From: Rhodobiaceae bacterium
GTDB lineage: Bacteria; Pseudomonadota; Alphaproteobacteria; Parvibaculales; Parvibaculaceae
NCBI GenBank assembly: GCA_003330885.1
Contig: CP030277.1
Span: forward strand, 682,001-746,000
Direction of reading: 5' to 3'
DNA length: 64,000 nt
Position 1 is the stretch's first letter, and the number at the start of each line of letters is the position of its first letter. The translations under genes and the position numbers were made by a program. This document shows positions 27,259 to 37,103 of this stretch, piece after piece. The notes under the pieces were generated by a model, which was given only the letters and a program-made list of their open reading frames with translations, ran no database searches and was not told the DNA's origin.

Positions 27259-29195
27259 GTCTTCGATTTAGCGTCATCGCCTTTGGCAATGGCCTCCTTG
27301 GCTTTCTCATATGCCTCGGAGGCCCGGAGCCATCGATCCTCTGCCTTGTCGAGGGATTTTTGCGCGGCACTGCGCCCGCGGACAAGTTCGGCGGCTCTGT
27401 CGGGATCCGTCCGGTAGAGCCCGCCATTGGCAAGCCGTGCATCGACCCTTTCGATAAAAGTGCGCGCTTTCTCAATTGCTGCAGTCGCTGCCTCAATGTC
27501 TTTCCTGAGCGGCGCGATTGATGCACGCGCTTTCGCCGCATCCTGGCGTTGTTGTTTGCGGGTGGCCTCCGGGTCAGGCGCATCTGCCTCTTCGTCGCCG
27601 TCCACGTGAGAGAGCGGTCCATTGCGTCGCGCAGGATCAAGCAACCACTTCTGATAGTCGGCAAGGTCGCCCTCCCACCGGGAGACACTGCCATCAGCGA
27701 TCAGCCAAAGTCGGTCTGCCGTCATCTCAATCAGATGGCGGTCATGACTGATCAGAATCACAGCGCCTTCAAACTCGTTCAGCGCCATGACCAGGGCTTC
27801 ACGCGCCTGGATGTCCAGGTGGTTTGTTGGTTCATCAAGGATCATGAGGTGTGGCTTGTGGAACGTTGCCAGTGAAAAGAGCAATCGCGCTTTCTCACCA
27901 CCTGACAGATTTCCAGCTTTCGTATCTGCTTTGTCTGCGCCAAAACCGGCCGCGCCTGTGCGCGCGCGAACCTGTGCCTGCGTAGCATCCGGCATCAGTT
28001 CGCGGAAGTGATCGTAGGCGCTCCAATCCGCGTGCAATTCATCAAGCTGGTGCTGGGCGAAGTAAGCGACACGCAGCTTTTTGGATCTATAGAAATTCCC
28101 TGCCTGCGTGGTCAGTTTATTGGAGAGAAGTTTGGCAAAGGTTGACTTGCCATTGCCGTTCGCCCCTAGAAGCGCAATGCGATCGTCCTGATCAATGCGA
28201 AGGTCCATGCCTGACAGAACCGGTACGCCTTCTTCATAGCCGACCGCGGCCCCCTCCATGCGTGCGATTGGAGAGGAAAGCGGTGTTTCTGCGTTTGGGA
28301 AGTGAAAGGGCAGCATCCGATCCGCCACAATATCCGGGATCGGCTCTAGCTTCGACAAGGCTTTCAGACGGCTTTGTGCTTGTCGCGCCTTGCTTGCCTT
28401 GTAGCGGAAGCGTTCGACAAATTTCTCCATATGCCGTTTGGCATCTTCCTGCTTGCTCTTCATCGCCATCTGCAGGGCCTGCTTCTCACGGCGCGTGCGC
28501 TCAAAGCGATCATAGCCACCCTGATAGTAGGTGAGCTTCATCTGGTCGAGATGCAGGATGCCTTGAACAGAGCGGTTCAGGAGATCGCGGTCATGGCTCA
28601 CAATTATCACGGAGTAGGGATAGGTCTTGAGATAGTTCTCCAGCCAGATCGCCCCTTCCAGGTCGAGATAGTTGGTTGGCTCATCAAGCAGCAGCAGATC
28701 GGGTTCAGCAAAGAGCACTGCCGCCAGCGCAACCCGCATCCGCCAACCACCGGAAAAATCGGAGCAGGGACGTGCTTGTGTTTCTTCATCGAAGCCAAGG
28801 CCCGCGAGGATGGTAGCGGCCCGTGCCGGGGCCGCATGGGCGTTCATGTCCGCAAGGCGGGTTTGAATTTCGGCAATCCTGTGGGGATCAGTTGCCGTTT
28901 CGGCTTCCTCTAAGAGGGAAGCGCGCTCTGTATTGGCGGCAAGGACTGTGTCGATGAGGCTAATGGGCCCCGCTGGCGCTTCCTGCGCCACGCCGCCAAT
29001 AACCGAGCGTTTCGGGAGCGAGATGCCGCCGGTTTCAGGCTCAAGCTGCTTGGTGATCAGCTTCAGAAGGGTCGATTTCCCCGATCCATTCCGCCCCACA
29101 AGGCCCACCTTATGACCAGCCGGAATGGCCGCCGTTGCATGATCAATCAGCAGGCGTCCGTCTATCCGGTAGGTAATGTCGTTAATATGCAACAT
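27246..29195 (-). CDS. ABC-F family ATP-binding protein
   Basis: A soluble protein with two ABC domains and no membrane spans, of the ABC-F class that acts on ribosomes. In 649 residues: Walker A GRNGSGKST (34-42), degenerate signature SDFSGGWRMR, Walker B LLLLDEPTNYLD, a charged linker near 235-275, second Walker A GANGNGKST, second signature LSGGEKARL and MILDEPTNHLD. The C-terminal ~110 residues are a charged coiled coil, as in Uup/YheS proteins. The exact subgroup is not resolved. Confidence 0.92.
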   Translation of the reverse strand: MLHINDITYRIDGRLLIDHATAAIPAGHKVGLVGRNGSGKSTLLKLITKQLEPETGGISLPKRSVIGGVAQEAPAGPISLIDTVLAANTERASLLEEAETATDPHRIAEIQTRLADMNAHAAPARAATILAGLGFDEETQARPCSDFSGGWRMRVALAAVLFAEPDLLLLDEPTNYLDLEGAIWLENYLKTYPYSVIIVSHDRDLLNRSVQGILHLDQMKLTYYQGGYDRFERTRREKQALQMAMKSKQEDAKRHMEKFVERFRYKASKARQAQSRLKALSKLEPIPDIVADRMLPFHFPNAETPLSSPIARMEGAAVGYEEGVPVLSGMDLRIDQDDRIALLGANGNGKSTFAKLLSNKLTTQAGNFYRSKKLRVAYFAQHQLDELHADWSAYDHFRELMPDATQAQVRARTGAAGFGADKADTKAGNLSGGEKARLLFSLATFHKPHLMILDEPTNHLDIQAREALVMALNEFEGAVILISHDRHLIEMTADRLWLIADGSVSRWEGDLADYQKWLLDPARRNGPLSHVDGDEEADAPDPEATRKQQRQDAAKARASIAPLRKDIEAATAAIEKARTFIERVDARLANGGLYRTDPDRAAELVRGRSAAQKSLDKAEDRWLRASEAYEKAKEAIAKGDDAKSKTYSN

Positions 29196-29257
29196 GAGGC
29201 TAAGGCAATCAGACCATTGGGCTTTGGAAGGAAAGCAGGCTATCTAGCACGCGCCGG

Positions 29258-29286
29258 TTGCCGATGCCACCAAGCCCCGCTATAAC
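29258..29286 (+). promoter_or_regulatory. Candidate ndk promoter
   Basis: TTGCCG (29258-29263), a 17-bp spacer and TATAAC (29281-29286), about 73 bp before the ndk start. Good spacing and -10 match for a sigma-70-type promoter. Confidence 0.5.
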
Positions 29287-29358
29287 CCGCGCAAATTCCA
29301 GCCCAATGCGGGCGCAATCCGGTCATTACCGACAATCTCTGACACTAAGGAATGCCAA

Positions 29359-29781
29359 ATGGCTCTCGAACGCACTTTCTCTATCATTAAGCCTGATGCG
29401 ACCCGCCGTAACCTGACGGGCCAGATCATTGCCCGTTTCGAAGAAAACGGACTTCGCGTTGTGGCTTCAAAGCGTATCCACATGACCAAGGAGCAGGCTG
29501 AGGGCTTCTATGGTGTGCATAAAGAGCGTCCATTCTTCAACGACCTGGTCGCTTTCATGACATCCGGCCCCGTTGTGGTTCAGGTTCTGGAAGGCGAAAA
29601 CGCCATTGCCAAGAACCGTGAAGTCATGGGCGCAACCAACCCAGCCGATGCGGCTGACGGCACGATCCGCAAGGATTTCGCGGAGTCCATCGAAGCAAAC
29701 TCTGTCCACGGCTCAGACGCACCAGAAACAGCTGCCGAAGAAATCAAATTCTTCTTCACAGACGCTGAGCTGGTTGGCTAA
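29359..29781 (+). CDS. ndk: Nucleoside diphosphate kinase
   Basis: Transfers the gamma phosphate between nucleoside triphosphates and diphosphates via a phosphohistidine. The 140 residues begin [14 protein letters not shown] and contain [12 protein letters not shown] with the active His117. Family-typical length. Monocistronic between the divergent ABC-F gene and convergent purN. Confidence 0.97.
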   Translation: MALERTFSIIKPDATRRNLTGQIIARFEENGLRVVASKRIHMTKEQAEGFYGVHKERPFFNDLVAFMTSGPVVVQVLEGENAIAKNREVMGATNPADAADGTIRKDFAESIEANSVHGSDAPETAAEEIKFFFTDAELVG

Positions 29782-29783
29782 GA

Positions 29784-29826
29784 GCATTTCCAACAAAAGT
29801 TGCAGACTTTTGTGGTTCGGAAATGC
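29784..29826. repeat. RIME-like compound palindrome
   Basis: Nested inverted repeats GCATTTCC (29784-29791) / GGAAATGC (29819-29826) enclose ACAAAAGT (29793-29800) / ACTTTTGT (29806-29813). Elements of the form AGCATTTCC...GGAAATGC around an AAAAGT core are widespread intergenic repeats in Hyphomicrobiales. It lies directly after ndk and may also act as its terminator. Confidence 0.6.
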
Positions 29827-29845
29827 GATGAGAAAATTGGACTAA

Positions 29846-29877
29846 AGCTCGGTTTCGCGATCGATTGAAACCGGGCT
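29846..29877 (-). terminator. Candidate terminator after purN
   Basis: AGCTCGGTTTC pairs with GAAACCGGGCT (11-bp stem with one mismatch) around a 10-nt loop. On the minus strand it follows the purN stop and is trailed by T-rich sequence, though not a pure T run. Confidence 0.45.
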
Positions 29878-29924
29878 CCAAAAATCCTCATGAGACTCAG
29901 AAGCGGGTCCGCTCGGTTCGGCGC

Positions 29925-30572
29925 TCAGGTGAGTGCTGGAACATAGAGCGGGCCCGTTTTTGATTCTGGCATACCCTGAATGGTTACACGCTCACCCTGA
30001 ACGCGGGCTTTGCCTTCCGCAACCAAGCGGACGGCCATTGGGTAGATCTGATGTTCGACTTCTAGAACGCGTGCCGTCAGTGTCTCAACAGTGTCGTCTG
30101 AGTTCACCGGGACTGCTACCTGAGCAACAATCGGTCCCTCATCCATTTCATCGCGGACAAAATGAACTGTAGCGCCGGTCAATCGAACGCCTGATTCCAG
30201 AACCCGATCATGAACATGCAGGCCCTTGAAGGCAGGCAGTAGGGACGGGTGGATGTTCAGCTGGCGATTGTGCCAATTCTTGACGAAACCGCTGGTGAGG
30301 ATGCGCATAAAGCCCGCATTGCAGACCAGCTCCACACCTGCTTCTTTCAATGTGGAATCAAGAGCGGCATCAAAGGTGTCACGGTCCTCGAATTCTTTGT
30401 GATTGATCACCTGGACCGGAATACCGGCAGCCTCAGCGATGGCAATACCTTCGGCATTGGGATTGTTTGAAATCGCGATGGCGATCTCTGCCGGATATTT
30501 TTCATCTTTGCAGGCGTCGATAAGGGCGTTGAGGTTGGTACCCCGACCAGAAAAGAGAATGCCAAGCTTCAT
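29925..30572 (-). CDS. purN: Phosphoribosylglycinamide formyltransferase
   Basis: Third step of de novo purine synthesis, formylating GAR with 10-formyl-THF. The 215 residues include the N-terminal [16 protein letters not shown], the catalytic [16 protein letters not shown] near 106-121 and [16 protein letters not shown] near 137-152 with the catalytic aspartate. It overlaps the purM stop by 4 bp, forming a purM-purN operon. Confidence 0.96.
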   Translation of the reverse strand: MKLGILFSGRGTNLNALIDACKDEKYPAEIAIAISNNPNAEGIAIAEAAGIPVQVINHKEFEDRDTFDAALDSTLKEAGVELVCNAGFMRILTSGFVKNWHNRQLNIHPSLLPAFKGLHVHDRVLESGVRLTGATVHFVRDEMDEGPIVAQVAVPVNSDDTVETLTARVLEVEHQIYPMAVRLVAEGKARVQGERVTIQGMPESKTGPLYVPALT

Positions 30573-31663
30573 GTAGCCGATCCCAACTGACCATTGATCA
30601 CAACTTCACCGGTTTCACCGGCGCGCAGGGTGCCGATCTGTGCAACGCTTTCGCCTTCTGCTTCAAGCGCTGCCGTGACCGCATCTGCACGCGCTGCATC
30701 AACGACGACAACCATGCCGATGCCGCAGTTAAAGGTTCGGCCCATCTCCGCATTGTCGATCCCGCCAAGCTCAGCCAGCCATTTGAATACAGGCGGTTGG
30801 GACCAGCTGGTGCCATCAATATCGGCTGCAATATTGTCCGGCAGCACGCGGGGGACATTTTCCGTAAATCCGCCGCCGGTGATGTGAACGAGCGCTTTGA
30901 TCCCGTCCGTCGCTTTCATGGCCGCGAGCAGCTGCTTCACATAGATGCGGGTGGGCGTGAGCAGAACGTCGCCAACGGTTTCGCCTGCACCGCTCTGGGC
31001 TGACGGGGGAAAGGGGGCGTCAAATCCGATTTTGTGATCACTCAAAAGGCGCCGCACCAGGGAGAAGCCGTTTGAATGCACACCACTTGAGGCAAGGCCC
31101 AGAAGCACATCGCCAGGCCCGACATCAGGCCGGGGCAGCACTGCGTCGCGTTCCACTGCGCCGACGGAAAAACCAGCGAGATCGTAGTCGCCTTCAGCAT
31201 ACATGCCAGGCATCTCAGCTGTTTCGCCACCGATGAGAGCAGCCCCTGACATCTCGCAGCCCTTGGCGATCCCCGCAATAACGGCTTCTGCCTCTTCAAG
31301 CTCCAATTTGCCGGTTGCGAAATAGTCGAGGAAGAACAGCGGTTCGGCGCCCTGAACGATCAGGTCGTTCACGCACATGGCAACCAGGTCAATACCGACC
31401 GTGTCATGCTTGCCTGTCTCAATAGCAATCTTGAGCTTTGTACCGACCCCATCATTGGCAGCAACCAGAAGAGGGTCCTTGAAACCAGCCGCTTTGGGGT
31501 CGAAGAACCCGCCAAAGCCCCCAAGGCTCGCATCAGCGCCCGGACGTGCGGTAGCACGCGCCAGGGGTGCGATGGCTTTGACCAGGGCATTGCCGGCATC
31601 AATATCGACGCCTGCGTCGCGGTAGGTATAGCGATTGGGGCGGTCGTCGGAAGAATCGGTCAT
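30569..31663 (-). CDS. purM: Phosphoribosylformylglycinamidine cyclo-ligase
   Basis: AIR synthetase, fifth step of purine synthesis. The 364 residues begin with [14 protein letters not shown] and contain [20 protein letters not shown] near 55-75, [20 protein letters not shown] near 86-105 and the nucleotide/phosphate segment [14 protein letters not shown] near 136-150. The only purine-rich ribosome-binding candidate (AAGG) lies in the arm of a perfect 11-bp long-range inverted repeat upstream. Confidence 0.96.
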   Translation of the reverse strand: MTDSSDDRPNRYTYRDAGVDIDAGNALVKAIAPLARATARPGADASLGGFGGFFDPKAAGFKDPLLVAANDGVGTKLKIAIETGKHDTVGIDLVAMCVNDLIVQGAEPLFFLDYFATGKLELEEAEAVIAGIAKGCEMSGAALIGGETAEMPGMYAEGDYDLAGFSVGAVERDAVLPRPDVGPGDVLLGLASSGVHSNGFSLVRRLLSDHKIGFDAPFPPSAQSGAGETVGDVLLTPTRIYVKQLLAAMKATDGIKALVHITGGGFTENVPRVLPDNIAADIDGTSWSQPPVFKWLAELGGIDNAEMGRTFNCGIGMVVVVDAARADAVTAALEAEGESVAQIGTLRAGETGEVVINGQLGSAT

Positions 31664-31674
31664 AGGGCGGGAAG

Positions 31675-31760
31675 GCCTTGCATCAGGTTCGAAGGAATCG
31701 ACGAGGAGCGCCCTCGAAGTTCGCGCTCAAAACACCGCAAAACGCGCCGTGATGCAAGGC
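31675..31760. repeat. Long-range 11-bp inverted repeat between purM and the DUF2066 gene
   Basis: GCCTTGCATCA (31675-31685) and TGATGCAAGGC (31750-31760) are perfect reverse complements separated by 64 bp. They lie in the 226-bp divergent gap 12 bp upstream of purM. The spacer also contains a small GAGG/CCCTC hairpin. They could form a purM mRNA leader stem or paired operators. Confidence 0.55.
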
Positions 31761-31889
31761 GAACTTGACAGCAAATGGCCCCATTTTAGCCCTCGTAGAG
31801 CTTCATGGTGGGCGCTCAATGATGTAGTTTGCGCAGAACCAAGGCGTCAGTGGGCGCAAATCGCTCCAAATCGGGGAAGTAGAGTGGGT

Positions 31890-32990
31890 ATGAGACGGCA
31901 AATCAGAAAGATCAGCAATCTGGCAAATCTCAGTGCATTGGCGGGTTTGATCCTGCTGATTGGCACGATGGGAACGCCCGCTGCAGCTGCGGATGTCTTC
32001 ACTGTGACAGGCATCTCCATTGATGCAACGGCGGAAACGGCCACTCAGGCCCGAAACGCCGCCGTGGCAGACGGCCAGCGCCGGGCGCTGGAGGTCTTGC
32101 TGAAGCGCCTGGCGCTCCAGGAAGACTGGTCCCTTCTTCCCACGGTAGACACCAACTTGGCGGAAGGGATGGTTCGATCCTTTCAGGTGGCAAATGAGAA
32201 GCGGTCTGCAACCAGGTATCTGGCCAACCTCAGCGTGAAATTTCAGCCCAATGCAGTCCGAAACCTTTTCACGGCAAGGTCTATCCCCTTTTCGGAGAGC
32301 CGCGAAAGAACAGCAGTGATCGTGCCGGTCCTGACCGATGCAACCGGAGACCGTCTCTGGGATGAAGGAAACGCCTGGACGGCAGCCTGGGCAGGCACCG
32401 ATCTGGACAACATTCTGACACCCATGGTGGTGCCCCTCGGCGACATTGGCGACATGACGACGCTCACCGTTGAGCAGGCGCTTGGCGGTGACCGACCCGC
32501 ATTGTCGAACCTTGCCACGCGCTATGGCGCTGATCGGGTCATTGTGGCTCACGCACAGACCGGTGATACCCCCTCTGCGTTGTCCGTCCGTGTCATTACC
32601 TACCCCACTGGCGAAGGCGCGCCCAAATCTTGGTCCGGACGGGAGGCAAGCGCCCCCTCGCTTCAGACCGCCGCCTTCCGTTTGGCCGGACGGTTTGTAG
32701 ATGCCACCCAGGCTGACTGGAAGAGAGAAAGCACGGTTCGGTTTGCAGAGCGTGCGGTGCTCTCTGCCTCTGTTGCATATGAGTCAATTGGTGAATGGCA
32801 GGCGATTAGGAACCGTTTGGCTCAGATCCCCCTCATTCAGAAAACCACCATCGTTGCAATTTCTACAGAAGGCGCACAGGTGGAACTGGACTATGTCGGC
32901 ACCGTGGACACACTGGAGCTGAACCTGGCTCAGAAAAGCCTGACCCTGAATAATCTTGAAGGCTATTGGTACCTTGCAGCCATTCGTTAA
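31890..32990 (+). CDS. DUF2066 domain-containing exported protein
   Basis: A 366-residue protein starting at the ATG of MRRQIRKIS, which gives a signal peptide (hydrophobic about 14-30, cleavage after TPAAAA). The frame is open upstream but there it overlaps the purM promoter side. The DUF2066 core includes QARNAAVADGQRRALEVLLKRL near 46-67. Function is unknown. It stands before the AI-2E permease and hdaA, an order conserved in Alphaproteobacteria. Confidence 0.85.
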   Translation: MRRQIRKISNLANLSALAGLILLIGTMGTPAAAADVFTVTGISIDATAETATQARNAAVADGQRRALEVLLKRLALQEDWSLLPTVDTNLAEGMVRSFQVANEKRSATRYLANLSVKFQPNAVRNLFTARSIPFSESRERTAVIVPVLTDATGDRLWDEGNAWTAAWAGTDLDNILTPMVVPLGDIGDMTTLTVEQALGGDRPALSNLATRYGADRVIVAHAQTGDTPSALSVRVITYPTGEGAPKSWSGREASAPSLQTAAFRLAGRFVDATQADWKRESTVRFAERAVLSASVAYESIGEWQAIRNRLAQIPLIQKTTIVAISTEGAQVELDYVGTVDTLELNLAQKSLTLNNLEGYWYLAAIR

Positions 32991-33026
32991 AGCTGAGCAT
33001 CCCGCCAGCAACCGAGGACAAATCCG

Positions 33027-34100
33027 ATGACCATTCAACGTCAGGCGCTGTTTTGGGTCGCCGGTTTCTTTATCTTCATAGCGCTTATCTGGCTGCTGAG
33101 TGGTGTCCTGTTGCCCTTCGTTGCGGGGCTGGCTGCCGCTTACCTGCTCGACCCAGCGGCTGACAAGCTTGAAAAATGGGGCTTGTCTCGACTGGCTGCC
33201 ACTTCGGTTATTACAGCACTTTTCATCCTGCTCTTCTTTGCATCGCTGATTGTGCTCATGCCTGTGGCCTATGAGCAGATGGTTTCCTTCCTCGAAAATG
33301 TCCCACGACTGATCGACCGCGCGAAGGGCTTGATGGAGAGCTTCAGTGAAGGCCGATTGGGTCAAATGCTCGCTGGAGAGGGCACAGATGTTCAGGATGC
33401 AATCGCGAATGGTGCACAGGGGTTGTTGACCTGGTTACTGCAAACACTTGCCGCCGTGTGGCAGCAAGGTATAGCCATTGTTGGTTTGTTATCGCTACTG
33501 TTTGTGACCCCCATTGTGGCGTTCTACATGCTGCTCGACTGGGACAATATGGTGGACCGCATTGATGGTCTTTTGCCTCGGGACCATGCGGCAACCATCC
33601 GGGCGATTGCACGGGAAATAGATGAAGTCCTGGCTGGCTTTGTGCGCGGGCAGGGGGCAGTCTGCCTCTTGCTCGGGAGCTTCTATGCCATCGGCCTGTC
33701 GGTTTTGGGACTTGAGTTCGGGTTCATTGTGGGTGCAATCGCCGGGATCATCAGCTTCATTCCCTATGTCGGAACCATTGTCGGCTTTGTGCTGGCGATG
33801 ATCATCGCGGTTGTCCAGTTCTGGCCTGACTATGGATGGATCATTGCCATTGCAGGCGTCTTTGGTGTCGGACAGTTCATCGAAGGAAATTTTCTAACGC
33901 CGAAGCTCGTGGGTGACCGCGTCCGGCTACATCCGCTCTGGGTCATGTTGGCCTTGTTTGCCTTCGGCTATCTCTTTGGTTTTGTGGGCATGCTGCTGGC
34001 TGTGCCCGTCGCCGCCGCCATGGGCGTGTTGGTCCGCTTTGCGGCCGCCAAATACCTGGTGAGCTCTCTCTATCAGGGGAATGGCGGAGAGGGTACGTGA
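33027..34100 (+). CDS. AI-2E family (PerM-like) transporter
   Basis: A 357-residue polytopic inner-membrane protein of the AI-2E exporter superfamily. It has paired N-terminal spans (about 8-45), a span near 65-88, a soluble amphipathic middle (about 90-150), then five or so spans to residue 340. The conserved FIPYVGTIVGFVLAM (near 247-261) and GQFIEGNFLTPKLVGDRVRLHPL (near 279-301) are family hallmarks. The exported solute is unknown. It overlaps the hdaA start by 4 bp. Confidence 0.88.
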   Translation: MTIQRQALFWVAGFFIFIALIWLLSGVLLPFVAGLAAAYLLDPAADKLEKWGLSRLAATSVITALFILLFFASLIVLMPVAYEQMVSFLENVPRLIDRAKGLMESFSEGRLGQMLAGEGTDVQDAIANGAQGLLTWLLQTLAAVWQQGIAIVGLLSLLFVTPIVAFYMLLDWDNMVDRIDGLLPRDHAATIRAIAREIDEVLAGFVRGQGAVCLLLGSFYAIGLSVLGLEFGFIVGAIAGIISFIPYVGTIVGFVLAMIIAVVQFWPDYGWIIAIAGVFGVGQFIEGNFLTPKLVGDRVRLHPLWVMLALFAFGYLFGFVGMLLAVPVAAAMGVLVRFAAAKYLVSSLYQGNGGEGT

Positions 34101-34777
34101 CGCCATCGCAAATCCCTCTGGATCTGCCCCATCGTGTTGCTTTTGAGCGGGAACACTTTTTGGTTGCAGAGGCGAATAGAGCCGCCGTCGCATTGGTGGA
34201 TCAATGGCCTGACTGGCCGACACACGCTGCGATGCTGGTGGGCCCTGTTGGCGCCGGAAAAAGCCACCTGGGAGCCGTCTGGAAGGCAGCGAGCAATGCG
34301 GTCTCAGTTCCCGCTGCTGAGCTTGATGAGGCCCGTGTACCGGCTCTCTGCGCCGCTAAGGCCGTCTTGTTGGAAGATGTGGATCAACTCTCAGAAGAGC
34401 AAGAGAAAGCACTCTTCCATCTCATGAACCTGGCTAAGGAGGAGGGGGCTTCCCTGTTGATGACCTCCAGGGAGAGCCCGGCCAGTCTGACGATCAAGCT
34501 GCCCGATCTTGCCTCACGCGTAAGGGCGGTGGTGACCGCCGAGCTTGGGACTCCCGATGATGAGCTTCTGCGCGCTGTCCTCGAAAAGCTCTTCCAGGAT
34601 CGCCAATTGCGTGCGCCAGAACAGGCACTCAGTTATCTGGCGACCCATATGGATCGCTCCATCGAGGCCGCTCGGCAGGTGGTTGCCGCCATTGATAAGG
34701 CCGCTCTCGCCGGAAAACGGCGGATTACGGTGCCTTTGGTGGCTGAAGTGCTTAAGGAAGCAACCCCATCGTCATGA
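34097..34777 (+). CDS. hdaA: DnaA-related regulatory protein (HdaA)
   Basis: Hda-type AAA+ protein that, with the sliding clamp, stimulates ATP hydrolysis by DnaA and so limits re-initiation. The 226 residues open with a clamp-binding-like motif QIPLDLP (5-11), then Walker A GPVGAGKSHLG (near 49-59) and Walker B AVLLEDVDQL. The C-terminal DNA-binding domain of DnaA is absent, as expected. GTG start in a GTGA overlap with the AI-2E gene. Confidence 0.9.
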   Translation: MTPSQIPLDLPHRVAFEREHFLVAEANRAAVALVDQWPDWPTHAAMLVGPVGAGKSHLGAVWKAASNAVSVPAAELDEARVPALCAAKAVLLEDVDQLSEEQEKALFHLMNLAKEEGASLLMTSRESPASLTIKLPDLASRVRAVVTAELGTPDDELLRAVLEKLFQDRQLRAPEQALSYLATHMDRSIEAARQVVAAIDKAALAGKRRITVPLVAEVLKEATPSS

Positions 34778-34819
34778 CTCGGTTACAAATTTGAGTTAGT
34801 TTTCAAGGGAGTAAGACCA

Positions 34820-34869
34820 CCTACTGGCCCTTTGAATGAAGTGGGCCGGCAGCCCGTGGAAACCCAGTA
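34820..34869 (+). promoter_or_regulatory. Nested hairpin in the ppk leader
   Basis: Outer arms CTACTGG (34820-34826) / CCAGTAG (34863-34869) and inner GGCCC / GGGCC compete or nest in the 109-bp gap before ppk1. This ends 17 bp before the start codon, so it may influence ppk1 translation or end upstream transcripts. Confidence 0.35.
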
Positions 34870-34886
34870 GTCCGTGAGAAACCAGT

Positions 34887-37103
34887 ATGAGCACGCCCCG
34901 ACCATTCGACGCCGCCAATGAGGACGGTCAATCTGCCGACAAGGCCGATGAAGCGGTCCCATCAGTCGCCCCGATAGATCCAGAATCGCCTGAGCGGTTT
35001 ATGAACCGGGAACTCTCTTGGTTGGCCTTCAACAAACGCGTGCTTGAAGAGGCGGAAAACAGAAACCACCCACTTTTGGAGCGGCTGCGGTTCCTGTCGA
35101 TCTCGGCCAGCAACCTCGATGAGTTTTACATGGTCCGCGTTGCGGGCCTGCGCGGCCAGGTTAATGCAGGCGTCGAAACCCGCAGCCAGGATGGCCTGAC
35201 GGCTGCCCAACAGCTCAAGCGCGTGAACGAAACCGCTTACCTCCTGATGGCAGAGCAGCAGCGCCAATGGGAAGAATTGCGCACCGAGCTCCGGGCGAAC
35301 AAGATTTCAGTGATTGATGCAGGTGAGGTAGCGCCCTCGGAATTCTCCTGGCTTGAAGAGCGTTTTCTTGAGACCGTGTTCCCGGTGCTGACCCCTCTGG
35401 CTATTGACCCGGCACATCCCTTTCCCTTTATCCCCAATTCCGGCTTCTGCCTGGCCCTTCAACTACGCCGCGTGACTGATGGCAAGCTGATGAACGCGCT
35501 TCTGCCCGTACCGCAGCAGATTGAGCGCTTTGTGCGTCTGCCGCAGGCTGACGACGCAGAAGGTGAGATCCGGTTCCTCAGTCAGGAAAATCTGATCCGT
35601 CTCTTCCTGGACAGACTGTTTCCTGGATATGAGGTGATTGGCCAGGGTGCGTTCCGTGTCTTGCGCGATAGCGATATTGAGATTGAGGAAGAAGCCGAAG
35701 ACCTCGTGCGTTTCTTCGAGTCCGCACTCAAGCGCAGACGGCGCGGCAGCGTCATTCGCCTGAAGATGGAAAAGAACACACCAGAGAGTCTCCGCAAGCT
35801 GGTGGTCCGAGAGCTCGAAGTCGGCGACGCAGAACTGGTTTTGGTCGATGGCCTGATTGGTCTTGCGCAGACAGACCAACTGATTGTCGATGATTTCCCG
35901 AACCTCAAATTCCCCGCCTACAATGCACGGTTCCCAGAGCGGGTCCGGGACTTTGGGGGCGACTGTTTTGCAGCCATTCGCGCAAAGGACTTCGTGGTCC
36001 ACCATCCTTATGAGAGCTTCGACGTTGTCTGCCAGTTTCTTAGGCAAGCCGCTGCCGACCCGGACGTCGTCGCCATCAAGCAAACGCTTTATCGGACGTC
36101 CAAGGACTCGCCCATTGTTCAGGCGCTGATTGAGGCGGCCGAAGCTGGCAAGTCGGTGACGGCTTTGGTCGAGCTTAAGGCCCGCTTCGATGAGGCTGCC
36201 AACATTGTCTGGGCGCGAAATCTGGAACGTGCTGGCGTGCAGGTGGTCTTCGGGTTCATCGAGTTGAAAACACACGCGAAGATGAGCCTCGTGGTGCGCC
36301 GTGAAAGCGGTCAACTGCGGTCCTATGTGCACTTGGGCACCGGCAACTACCACCCGATCACCGCGAAAATCTACACCGACCTGTCCATGTTCACAGATGA
36401 TCCGGCGATCGGTCGTGATGTTGCGCAGGTTTTCAACTACCTCACGGGATATGCAGAGCCAGAGCGCCTTGAAAAAATCGCCATGTCGCCGAAGAACCTG
36501 CGCGCACGCCTTCTGGGACATATCCAGAAGGAAATGGAGCACGCACAAGCGGGCCGACCGGCATCCATCTGGGTGAAGGTGAATTCTCTTGTGGACCCAA
36601 TCATTATTGATGCGCTCTATGCCGCCAGTCAGGCGGGGGTCCAGATTGACCTGATTGTGCGCGGAATCTGCTGCCTGCGGCCCGGTGTCCCCGGTCTGTC
36701 AGACAACATTCGGGTCAAGAGCATTGTCGGCCGCTTTTTAGAGCACTCCCGAATCGTTTGTTTTGGCGATGGACATGAATTGCCGTCCGATGAGGCGAAA
36801 ATCTACTTCTCCTCAGCTGACTGGATGCCTAGGAATCTGGACCGCAGGGTGGAAAACCTTGTTGCTGTCACCAACCCAACGGTCCATGAGCAGATTTTGG
36901 ACCAGATCATGGTTGCCAATATCAAGGACAATGAGCAAAGCTGGTATATGTTGCCCGACGGTCGCTATGAGCGTATTGAGCGGCAATCAGGGGTGGAACC
37001 GTTTAACGCGCACACCTTCTTTATGAACAATGCGAGCTTGTCGGGTCGCGGCAAATCACTAAAGCGAAACGAGCCTTCCTCCGGTGACCACCCTCCAGCG
37101 TAA
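34887..37103 (+). CDS. ppk1: Polyphosphate kinase 1
   Basis: Synthesises inorganic polyphosphate from ATP at the membrane. The 738 residues include the N-domain [38 protein letters not shown], the catalytic region [10 protein letters not shown]..., and the phosphohistidine region with [12 protein letters not shown] and [11 protein letters not shown]. The end [12 protein letters not shown] is typical. The ppx start overlaps its 3' end by 20 bp, pairing synthesis and degradation. Confidence 0.96.
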   Translation: MSTPRPFDAANEDGQSADKADEAVPSVAPIDPESPERFMNRELSWLAFNKRVLEEAENRNHPLLERLRFLSISASNLDEFYMVRVAGLRGQVNAGVETRSQDGLTAAQQLKRVNETAYLLMAEQQRQWEELRTELRANKISVIDAGEVAPSEFSWLEERFLETVFPVLTPLAIDPAHPFPFIPNSGFCLALQLRRVTDGKLMNALLPVPQQIERFVRLPQADDAEGEIRFLSQENLIRLFLDRLFPGYEVIGQGAFRVLRDSDIEIEEEAEDLVRFFESALKRRRRGSVIRLKMEKNTPESLRKLVVRELEVGDAELVLVDGLIGLAQTDQLIVDDFPNLKFPAYNARFPERVRDFGGDCFAAIRAKDFVVHHPYESFDVVCQFLRQAAADPDVVAIKQTLYRTSKDSPIVQALIEAAEAGKSVTALVELKARFDEAANIVWARNLERAGVQVVFGFIELKTHAKMSLVVRRESGQLRSYVHLGTGNYHPITAKIYTDLSMFTDDPAIGRDVAQVFNYLTGYAEPERLEKIAMSPKNLRARLLGHIQKEMEHAQAGRPASIWVKVNSLVDPIIIDALYAASQAGVQIDLIVRGICCLRPGVPGLSDNIRVKSIVGRFLEHSRIVCFGDGHELPSDEAKIYFSSADWMPRNLDRRVENLVAVTNPTVHEQILDQIMVANIKDNEQSWYMLPDGRYERIERQSGVEPFNAHTFFMNNASLSGRGKSLKRNEPSSGDHPPA

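Noticed and set aside
31635-31889. 85-residue upstream extension of the DUF2066 protein
   Set aside because: It overlaps the purM start on the other strand and would displace the signal peptide from the N-terminus.
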